The notes beneath the pieces were generated by a model. It had not been told where the DNA came from, made no database searches, and worked only from the letters and a program-made list of their open reading frames with translations. Source: Myxococcota bacterium (lineage in GTDB: Bacteria > Myxococcota_C > UBA6777). From it: 5,477 nt of DNA. A program made the position numbers and the translations under genes. The stretch is taken from the NCBI GenBank assembly GCA_963169055.1, contig CAUJFU010000241.1, positions 1 through 5,477 of the forward strand. Direction: 5' to 3'. Positions 1 through 4,141 of the stretch are shown one piece after another; position 1 is the first letter of the stretch, and every line of letters starts with the position of its first letter.

Positions 1-1
1 C

Positions 2-370
2 ATCGGTGTTGGCGGATTCCTCGCCCTCTACACCTTGCCCAACCCCAATCCCGAAGACGAACCGTGTCATCCGAACAAACGCACCACCATCGAACTCGTC
101 TCCACCAGCCCCTATTGCAAGATCATCCCCGACACCTCAAAACCCACCCACACTTTTCGCGCCTACAAACAAACCTTCGCTTGTGGTCGCTACCACGTCA
201 CCTACCAGTGTACCCAACCCGGCAAAAAACCCACAAACCACGTCGGCACCTACCTCATCTCCAAGCAAAGTCCCAACGTCGAAACCTGCCATATCAAGTA
301 TCTCGACGACCAATGGAAGATCGTTTGCCCACATTCCAAAGCCCTCGAAGAACGCACCCATCCCAAATAG
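2..370 (+). CDS. C-terminal part of an unidentified cysteine-rich, probably exported or membrane-anchored protein (5' truncated)
   Basis: The frame is open from the left edge of the window and ends at a TAG at 368-370, leaving 122 codons. The real start lies outside; the TTG at 35 could serve as a start but is probably internal. The first visible residues (IGVGGFLALYTLP) are hydrophobic and could be the end of a signal peptide or transmembrane anchor. A Pro/Glu/Asp-rich linker follows, then a polar domain with six cysteines (C22, C39, C61, C70, C96, C109 of the visible part) and many aromatic and beta-prone stretches. The even number and spacing of cysteines would suit disulfides in an extracytoplasmic domain; this is inference. 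I do not recognise the family. The next gene starts 72 bases downstream on the same strand, so co-transcription with the PAP2 phosphatase is possible. Codons end mostly in C, as in that neighbour. Confidence 0.6.
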   Translation: MGVGGFLALYTLPNPNPEDEPCHPNKRTTIELVSTSPYCKIIPDTSKPTHTFRAYKQTFACGRYHVTYQCTQPGKKPTNHVGTYLISKQSPNVETCHIKYLDDQWKIVCPHSKALEERTHPK

Positions 371-422
371 AAACCCTCGACCCAGATAGAAGCCCATCCA
401 CTCAAATAGAAACCCCCAACAC
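364..422. repeat. three imperfect 20-bp direct repeats overlapping a stop codon
   Basis: Three adjacent units start with CAAATAGAAACCC or CAGATAGAAGCCC: 364-382, 383-402 and 403-422. The TAG inside the first unit is the stop codon of the upstream gene. The array lies just before the PAP2 gene start at 443. No function is evident; slippage-generated duplication of the gene end is the simplest explanation. Confidence 0.55.
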
Positions 423-442
423 AACCCGAAAGAACTCCCCCT

Positions 443-1336
443 ATGCAAGCCTTTCTTGAAAGCCTCGTACCTTGGGGATATCAAGTCCTCCACAGCATCC
501 AATCTTGGAGCCACCCTTGGCTCGATACCTTCTTTCGCATCCTCACCCGACTCGGCGACGCCGAAGGATACCTGTTGCTGCTCCCCGTCATGTACTGGTG
601 CGTCGATGCACACGTTGGACGCCGCATCAGCCTCGGTGTCTTGCACGTCCTGCTGCTGAACACACTGATCAAGCTCTACGTCGCTATCCCACGACCCGAT
701 CCCGCAAAGATCCGTGTCATCGGGTACGCCAAAGGCTTTTCTTTCCCCAGCGGCCACGCCCAAGGCGTGATGACCTTGGCCGCCTATCTTGGCCGTTACA
801 TCCGAAAACCTTGGTTCTGGTTCGCTCTCGTCGTATTGACCCTATCTATCGGCTTTTCCCGCCTATACCTCGCCGTCCACTTCCCCCAAGATATCCTCGG
901 CGGTTGGCTGCTCGCGCTCCTTGGACTCGCCCTCTTGTGGACCCTCGAAGCCCCCCTCTCTTCGTGGCTTTCCCGCCAACCCCTCGCCCTTCAACTCGCC
1001 CTTTGCTTCCCGCTTCCCCTCTTCGTCTACTTCGCTTTCCATCACCCCTCCCGTGTCCCCGCATCTGCCGCTGTTCTCGGCTTTGGCCTTGGCATCGCCC
1101 TCGAACGCCGCTTTGTTCGCTTTTCATCCGATGGCCCCCTTCACCACCGCGCCTTGCGCTATCTCGCTGTCATCCCTCTCGGGCTGATCGTCTTCGGACT
1201 CAAGCTCCTTTTGCCCGACACCGATCTCTCCCGCCTCTTCCGATACACCCTCGCCGCCACCTTCGGCACCTTCCTCGCTCCTTGGTTCTTCATCCGCCTC
1301 GGCATCGCTTCCAAAGAATCCCCCCCTGCCCGTTAG
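443..1336 (+). CDS. PAP2-superfamily integral membrane phosphatase
   Basis: This 297-residue protein carries all three signature motifs of the type 2 phosphatidic acid phosphatase superfamily. They are KX6RP (K77 to R84-P85), PSGH (102-105) and SRX5HX3D (S139-R140, H146, D150). The family uses these to remove phosphate from lipid phosphates or isoprenoid pyrophosphates such as undecaprenyl-PP, with H146 as expected nucleophile and H105 as acid/base. An early TRLGDAEGY motif (residues 35-43) is typical of a bacterial subgroup. Hydrophobic segments lie at about 42-55, 62-82, 123-141, 151-168, 181-200, 205-222, 236-257 and 267-288. The roughly 100 residues after the last motif form an extra membrane-embedded C-terminal region. 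The ATG at 443 precedes the first helix; no strong ribosome binding site is visible before it. The substrate cannot be read from sequence: lipid phosphate, undecaprenyl-PP and sphingoid phosphate remain possible. Confidence 0.93.
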   Translation: MQAFLESLVPWGYQVLHSIQSWSHPWLDTFFRILTRLGDAEGYLLLLPVMYWCVDAHVGRRISLGVLHVLLLNTLIKLYVAIPRPDPAKIRVIGYAKGFSFPSGHAQGVMTLAAYLGRYIRKPWFWFALVVLTLSIGFSRLYLAVHFPQDILGGWLLALLGLALLWTLEAPLSSWLSRQPLALQLALCFPLPLFVYFAFHHPSRVPASAAVLGFGLGIALERRFVRFSSDGPLHHRALRYLAVIPLGLIVFGLKLLLPDTDLSRLFRYTLAATFGTFLAPWFFIRLGIASKESPPAR

Positions 1337-1362
1337 ATTGGATTCGATTTCTTTTTGTTTTT

Positions 1363-1408
1363 TGTGGGGTTCCACCCCACACCCCGCAAGGGACCGATGG
1401 CCCCTTGC
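1363..1408. other. double-hairpin intergenic element after the PAP2 gene
   Basis: Two adjacent inverted repeats lie 26 bases after the PAP2 stop. The first pairs TGTGGGGT (1363-1370) with ACCCCACA (1374-1381) around a 3-base loop. The second pairs GCAAGGG (1386-1392) with CCCTTGC (1402-1408). A T-rich tract (1348-1363) precedes the pair rather than following it, so neither strand shows a standard intrinsic terminator order. It may still limit read-through or protect the mRNA 3' end. The layout (G-rich hairpin, short C-rich spacer, CAAGGG hairpin) resembles interspersed palindromic elements found in many bacterial genomes. Confidence 0.55.
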
Positions 1409-1486
1409 CCCCATGTCGGCGAATGGATCGATTGCTTTTCAAACAAACCACCGTGTCGCTTGAAATGCCGCGAACACGGCTTTTGG

Positions 1487-1735
1487 GAAAACTGCACTCC
1501 CACCGAACCCAACTTCGTTAAAGTTCAGAAAACTGCACTTTCCTCGAACCCGCCCTTCGTCAAAGTTCGGAAAACGGCACTTTCCTCGAACCCACCCTCG
1601 CTAAAGTCCAGAAAACTGCACTCCCACCGAACCCGCCCTTCGCTAAAGTCCAGAAAACGGCACTCCCACCGAACCCGCCCTTCGTCAAAGTTCAGAAAAC
1701 TACGCTCCCACCGAACCCGCCCTCGCGAAAGTCCA
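1487..1735. repeat. array of six 41/42-bp tandem repeats
   Basis: Six head-to-tail units were aligned by hand: 1487-1527 (41 bp), 1528-1569 (42), 1570-1610 (41), 1611-1652 (42), 1653-1694 (42) and 1695-1735 (41). Each begins GAAAAC, continues through a CGAACCC core and ends AAAGTTCA, AAAGTTCG or AAAGTCCA. Variable sites fall in a few fixed positions (CTG/CGG/CTA; CTTTCCTCGA/CTCCCACCGA; GTTAAAG/GTCAAAG/GCTAAAG/GCGAAAG) and occur in mixed combinations. The alternation of 41 and 42 bases shifts any reading frame, so the array is not protein-coding, although a frame happens to stay open through it. Related 11-bp sequences starting GCGAACAC flank it at 1470-1480 and 1746-1756. The function is unknown. 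Confidence 0.85.
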
Positions 1736-1768
1736 GCAAAGTTCAGCGAACACAGCCAGCAAAAAAAG

Positions 1769-1870
1769 ACGTGTTCACGGACGTGGGGACGCGACAACTA
1801 CGGGCAACTCGGCTACGGCGACACCACACAACGCACAGCTCCTGATGGATATCCCATCCTCTTGCCCTAA
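1769..1870 (+). pseudogene. remnant of an RCC1-type beta-propeller repeat protein
   Basis: A reading frame ending at the TAA at 1868-1870 encodes TCSRTWGRDNYGQLGYGDTTQR and a short tail. The core WGRDNYGQLGYGDT matches the hallmark of RCC1 repeats (WGxNxxGQLGxGDT), the blades of a seven-bladed propeller. Only one blade fragment is present. Upstream the frame runs straight into the frame-shifting tandem repeats, and no start codon with a ribosome binding site fits it. A working RCC1 protein needs several such repeats, so this is best read as debris left by deletion or recombination. A chance match is unlikely given the length of the core. Confidence 0.6.
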
Positions 1871-1915
1871 AAGAACGAAGGCTTCACCGACAAACATCCC
1901 TTTATCACAAACGGC

Positions 1916-2578
1916 CTAGCGTTTGCGCACCAAGGTCAAACCGTCAGCGATGGGGAGCATGCTGATCGACACGCTATCATCATCGTGGATCTTGGCGTTG
2001 AGGGCGCGGATCGCGACGGTATCGATTTCTTGGTTGTTGGGATCGGCAACCGAACCGCCCCACAGGACGTTATCGACAAGCAGCAAACCGCCGCGTCGCA
2101 ACAAACGCAAGCAAAGCTCGTAATAAGCGTCATAGTTGCTTTTGTCGGCATCCACAAACGCCAGATCAAACGTCCCTGCTTGTCCCGCATCCAACAAGCC
2201 TTGCAACGTCTCCACCGCAGGAGCCAAACGCAACATCACCTTGTGTCCGACGCCCGCATCCGCCCAATAGCGCCGAGCGATATCCGTCCATTCTTCACTG
2301 ACATCACACGCCCAAAGCTGCCCATCTTCGGGCAGCGACAACGCCATCGACAACGCACTATAGCCCGTGAATGTCCCCACTTCGACGATCTTTTTGGCAC
2401 CTGTCAACTCGACCAAAAAGCCCATCAATTGGCCTTGTTCAGGCGCGATCTGCATTCGCGCCATCGGCAACAACGCCGTCTCTTCCCGCAACGACCGCTG
2501 CAACGCCGTCTCCCGCAACGAATGCTGTAAAAAGTACGAAAATAACCGATCATCTAACGCCAACGTCCGATTTGACAT
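1916..2578 (-). CDS. SAM-dependent, metal-dependent O-methyltransferase (catechol/caffeoyl-CoA type)
   Basis: This 220-residue protein has the full class I methyltransferase pattern of the Methyltransf_3 family and the length normal for its bacterial members. Motif I, which binds S-adenosylmethionine, is VEVGTFTGYSALSMA (64-78). The acidic end of strand 2 lies in WACDVSEEW (89-97). FVDADKSNY (141-149) supplies metal ligand D143, and LLVDNVLWGG (166-175) supplies D169 and N170. These correspond to the Asp/Asp/Asn divalent-cation site known in plant caffeoyl-CoA O-methyltransferases. The C-terminal ADGLTLVRK is also typical. It would transfer a methyl group to a hydroxyl of a catechol-like or other small substrate in the cytoplasm; the substrate is not predictable. 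The ATG is supported by AAGGAG upstream on the minus strand. The gene is monocistronic and divergent from the toxin-antitoxin operon. Confidence 0.93.
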   Translation of the reverse strand: MSNRTLALDDRLFSYFLQHSLRETALQRSLREETALLPMARMQIAPEQGQLMGFLVELTGAKKIVEVGTFTGYSALSMALSLPEDGQLWACDVSEEWTDIARRYWADAGVGHKVMLRLAPAVETLQGLLDAGQAGTFDLAFVDADKSNYDAYYELCLRLLRRGGLLLVDNVLWGGSVADPNNQEIDTVAIRALNAKIHDDDSVSISMLPIADGLTLVRKR

Positions 2579-2589
2579 CTGTTCTTCTG

Positions 2590-2595
2590 CTCCTT
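2590..2595 (-). promoter_or_regulatory. ribosome binding site of the O-methyltransferase gene
   Basis: On the minus strand AAGGAG lies 11 bases before the ATG at 2578. The spacing is a little long, but this is the only good match and it supports that start. Confidence 0.55.
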
Positions 2596-2702
2596 TTGGC
2601 TCTCAACATACCAACGAAAACCCCGCGCCCTTGCTGATAGCATAGGAGCGGCGCGGTTGGATAGATTTGTGGGAAGATCGTGCGATGTCAAACCGAGTGG
2701 TG

Positions 2703-2770
2703 CGGTGTCGAACTTTGGGGGAGGGCATCGCGTCTGCGCGGATACGCTTGACCGCACAAGCCAGATCAGC
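2703..2770. repeat. 68-bp direct repeat, copy 1 (left flank of the toxin-antitoxin operon)
   Basis: This stretch matches 4001-4068 at 65 of 68 positions, with differences at 2705, 2745 and 2759. The first 39 bases from 2706 are identical. Inside lies a small stem: ATCGCG (2727-2732) pairs with CGCG-AT (2737-2743, one bulged G) around TCTG. Similarity may extend leftward through CAAACCG (2689-2695) if a 9-base insertion in this copy is allowed. A 20-base shifted near-copy of its left end (TGCGATGTCAAAC at 2681 against TGCGGTGTCGAAC at 2701) sits next to it. Confidence 0.9.
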
Positions 2771-2831
2771 CTCAAGATATTCGAGTCCTCATGCCTTCGG
2801 GCGTTGCGCCGTCATCGCTCCTCTTCTTGGC

Positions 2832-2859
2832 TTGATTCTTTTGTTTCACTTGCTACACT
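2832..2859 (+). promoter_or_regulatory. candidate promoter of the toxin-antitoxin operon
   Basis: TTGATT (2832-2837) and TACACT (2854-2859) are separated by 16 bases and resemble -35 and -10 boxes. They end 39 bases before the antitoxin start. An 8-bp direct repeat CACTTGCT (2847-2854 and 2856-2863) spans the -10 region. The predicted transcription start falls inside the palindrome just downstream. Confidence 0.5.
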
Positions 2860-2861
2860 TG

Positions 2862-2883
2862 CTTCGTTTGTATCCAAACGAAG
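2862..2883. promoter_or_regulatory. candidate operator: perfect 9-bp inverted repeat
   Basis: CTTCGTTTG (2862-2870) is repeated in perfect inverted form at 2875-2883, separated by TATC. It starts two bases after the proposed -10 box and ends before the ribosome binding site, so a bound repressor would block transcription initiation. Antitoxins with DNA-binding domains usually repress their own operon through such palindromes. No T-run follows, which argues against a terminator. Confidence 0.55.
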
Positions 2884-2887
2884 GAAC

Positions 2888-2891
2888 AGGA
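2888..2891 (+). promoter_or_regulatory. ribosome binding site of the antitoxin gene
   Basis: AGGA is followed by 7 bases and then the ATG at 2899. This supports that start and suggests efficient antitoxin translation relative to the toxin gene, which lacks a clear site. Confidence 0.5.
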
Positions 2892-2898
2892 CAAAACA

Positions 2899-3354
2899 AT
2901 GGCTATTCAAAACCCACCGTTGACCCCGACAGCCCAAGAATCATCACTCGCCAAAAAGTCAAGCCAAATTCTCGCAAAACACCTAAAGAGCGGAGGGAGC
3001 GTCAAACTGAAGCTCGATCAAGCGGGTCAGCCCGAAGAAGTTCTTGAAATCCCTTCTTCTCTGTTGCACTTGCTTCACCGCGTGTTGGAAGAGATGGCGA
3101 AAGGAAACACGCTCGCCATCTTCCCACAAGAAGAAGAACTGACGACAAGTCAAGCCGCTGAGGTGTTGGGGGTTTCAAGACCCTTCCTCCTGAAGTTGCT
3201 GGAAGACGGTGAAATAGCCTACCGACAAGTCGGCTCTCATCGGCGAATCACCTCCAAAGAACTGGTGGAATACAAAGAGCGGACAAAAAAGCAACGAAAA
3301 GAAGTGCTTGATCAACTCGCAGCAGAAGCACAAGAACTCGATATGGGTTATTAG
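2899..3354 (+). CDS. antitoxin with excisionase-type helix-turn-helix domain
   Basis: This 151-residue protein has two recognisable parts. Residues 1-80 are a polar, partly helical region of unknown fold, with KLKLDQAGQ and a Leu-rich helix at about 51-68. Residues 81-127 form an excisionase/MerR-like helix-turn-helix of the HTH_17 type: LTTSQAAEVLGVSRPFLLKL, then EDGEIAYRQVGSHRRI as the wing, then a helix. The remaining charged C-terminal tail (about 128-151) is likely helical and could be the toxin-binding segment. The gene ends 3 bases before a PIN-domain gene, the usual antitoxin-then-toxin order. Inference: it neutralises the PIN RNase in the cytoplasm and represses its own promoter through the palindrome at 2862-2883. 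Codon choice (more T- and A-ending codons) looks different from the PAP2 gene, suggesting transfer. A stand-alone regulator is possible but unlikely given the pairing. Confidence 0.87.
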   Translation: MAIQNPPLTPTAQESSLAKKSSQILAKHLKSGGSVKLKLDQAGQPEEVLEIPSSLLHLLHRVLEEMAKGNTLAIFPQEEELTTSQAAEVLGVSRPFLLKLLEDGEIAYRQVGSHRRITSKELVEYKERTKKQRKEVLDQLAAEAQELDMGY

Positions 3355-3357
3355 GCG

Positions 3358-3927
3358 ATGCCTCATTTTTCCGCGCTGTTCGATGCTTGCGTTCTTTATC
3401 CAGCTCCTCTCCGAGATCTTTTGATGCGCCTTGCTTTGATCGGCTTGTTTCAAGCGAAATGGAGTGCGCAAATCCACGAGGAATGGATGCGAAATGTGTT
3501 GCAAAGTCGGCCTGACCTCAGCAGAGAAAGGCTTGAAAAAACGAGGGAGTTGATGGATCGGCACGCCACTGACGCGCTTGTTGAAGGATACGAACATCTT
3601 ATTCACCAACTCGTGCTTCCCGACGAAGGAGATCGACACGTTCTCGCTGCCGCGATACACGCCAAAGTCGACGTGATTGTGACATTTAACCTCAAGGATT
3701 TCCCTCGCTCTGTGTTGCGACCGTACGGAATCCTCCCTCTGCACCCTGACGTCTTTCTTTGCGAATTGCTCGACATCGACCAAGACTCTGTTTGCCAAGC
3801 TGTGCGCGAGCAGCGTTTGTCTCTCAAAAATCCTCCCAAAACGGCACGCGATCTACTCGAAACCCTCGAACAGCAAGGCTTGAAAAAAAGCGTCGAGCGA
3901 TTGAACGAGAAACTTGCTCTTCTCTGA
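3358..3927 (+). CDS. PIN-domain ribonuclease toxin (VapC-like, PIN_3 type)
   Basis: This 189-residue protein shows the PIN nuclease fold from the start: ALFDACVLYPAPLRD (6-20) with the first catalytic acid D9. SAQIHEEWMRN (36-46) carries E41/E42, GDRHVLAAAIHAKVD (91-105) carries D92, and VTFNLKDFP (108-116) carries D114. Such clustered acids bind Mg2+ or Mn2+ and cut RNA, in VapC enzymes often tRNA or rRNA; the target here is unknown. A helical C-terminal extension of about 50 residues follows the core, containing LLETLEQQGL. The start lies 3 bases after the antitoxin stop and has no clear ribosome binding site, so it probably depends on translational coupling, which keeps toxin below antitoxin. 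All expected acids are present, so it looks active. Confidence 0.9.
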   Translation: MPHFSALFDACVLYPAPLRDLLMRLALIGLFQAKWSAQIHEEWMRNVLQSRPDLSRERLEKTRELMDRHATDALVEGYEHLIHQLVLPDEGDRHVLAAAIHAKVDVIVTFNLKDFPRSVLRPYGILPLHPDVFLCELLDIDQDSVCQAVREQRLSLKNPPKTARDLLETLEQQGLKKSVERLNEKLALL

Positions 3928-3954
3928 CCTTTTTTGAAACCCGACACCTCAACA

Positions 3955-3987
3955 AACCCATCCAACCAGCGAACCCATCCAACAGCG
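3955..3987. repeat. tandem duplication of a 16/17-bp sequence after the toxin gene
   Basis: AACCCATCCAACCAGCG (3955-3971) is followed directly by AACCCATCCAACAGCG (3972-3987), differing by one base deletion. It lies between the toxin stop and the right 68-bp repeat. A loosely similar sequence (ACAAATCTATCCAACCGCG on the minus strand, about 2652-2670) lies on the other side, to the left of repeat copy 1, in inverted orientation. Confidence 0.6.
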
Positions 3988-4000
3988 GACGAACACAAAC

Positions 4001-4068
4001 CGATGTCGAACTTTGGGGGAGGGCATCGCGTCTGCGCGGATATGCTTGACCGCACACGCCAGATCAGC
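4001..4068. repeat. 68-bp direct repeat, copy 2 (right flank of the toxin-antitoxin operon)
   Basis: This is the same orientation and sequence as 2703-2770 except at 4003, 4043 and 4057. It ends 73 bases before the metG start. The internal small stem falls at 4025-4041, and in this copy the T at 4043 lets an outer GCAT (4023-4026) pair with ATGC (4042-4045). Confidence 0.9.
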
Positions 4069-4074
4069 TAAAGA
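4046..4074 (+). promoter_or_regulatory. possible metG promoter using a -35 box inside the repeat
   Basis: TTGACC (4046-4051) lies 17 bases before TAAAGA (4069-4074), which begins immediately after the repeat ends. The -10 match is poor. An alternative -10 box, TACGAT (4108-4113), lies nearer the gene but lacks a good -35. Neither can be preferred from sequence alone. Confidence 0.25.
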
Positions 4075-4131
4075 AGCCATCTCTTTTTCGTTGGATGCTT
4101 CGCCCAATACGATCTTGGCTGTCAGATCCGC

Positions 4132-4137
4132 AGGAGA
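4132..4137 (+). promoter_or_regulatory. ribosome binding site deciding the GTG start of metG
   Basis: AGGAGA lies 4 bases before the GTG at 4142. The reading frame stays open further upstream and contains TTG codons, but this strong site, and the fact that conserved MetRS sequence begins right at the GTG, fix the start. Confidence 0.8.
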
Positions 4138-4141
4138 CCGC

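Larger units (their letters stand above)
2703..4000. mobile_element. putative 1298-bp cassette: toxin-antitoxin operon plus one copy of the 68-bp repeat
   Basis: The toxin-antitoxin operon lies between two direct copies of a 68-bp sequence offset by exactly 1298 bases. Removing one repeat unit by recombination between the copies would delete both genes and restore a single copy between the O-methyltransferase and metG. No transposase, recombinase or terminal inverted repeat is present, and no integron attC pattern (GTTRRRY/RYYYAAC) was found in the repeat. The mechanism is therefore open: homologous insertion at a pre-existing interspersed repeat, or a site-specific enzyme acting in trans. 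Confidence 0.35.

Noticed and set aside
137-763. Long minus-strand open frame (208 codons) across the first gene and the PAP2 gene
   Set aside because: It overlaps two better frames, spans their intergenic gap, shows no domain and is Gly/Glu/Asp-rich in the way complements of C-ending codons are.
472-1521. 349-codon plus-strand frame inside and beyond the PAP2 gene
   Set aside because: Extremely Arg/Pro-rich composition is typical of an out-of-frame reading of C-rich sequence; the overlapping frame has all PAP2 motifs.
1487-1735. CRISPR array
   Set aside because: Units are contiguous and alike over their whole length, with no unique spacers and no cas genes.
1355-1870. 171-codon frame through the tandem repeats ending in the RCC1 fragment
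   Set aside because: The repeat units change phase (41 against 42 bases), so the translated repeats do not stay alike; it starts within a hairpin and has no ribosome binding site. Only its last part is meaningful, as a remnant.
2663-2691. Minus-strand TTGACA (2686-2691) as promoter of the O-methyltransferase
   Set aside because: The -35 match is perfect, but the best -10 at 17 bases (AAATCT) matches the consensus at only two positions.
2703-2770. Integron attC site
   Set aside because: No GTTRRRY core or matching RYYYAAC pair is present in the repeat and no integrase is in the window.
3907-3935. Terminator at the end of the toxin gene (GAGAA/TTCTC stem then six T)
   Set aside because: The stem is only 5 weak base pairs with an 8-base loop, lies inside the coding end and is separated from the T-run; not convincing.
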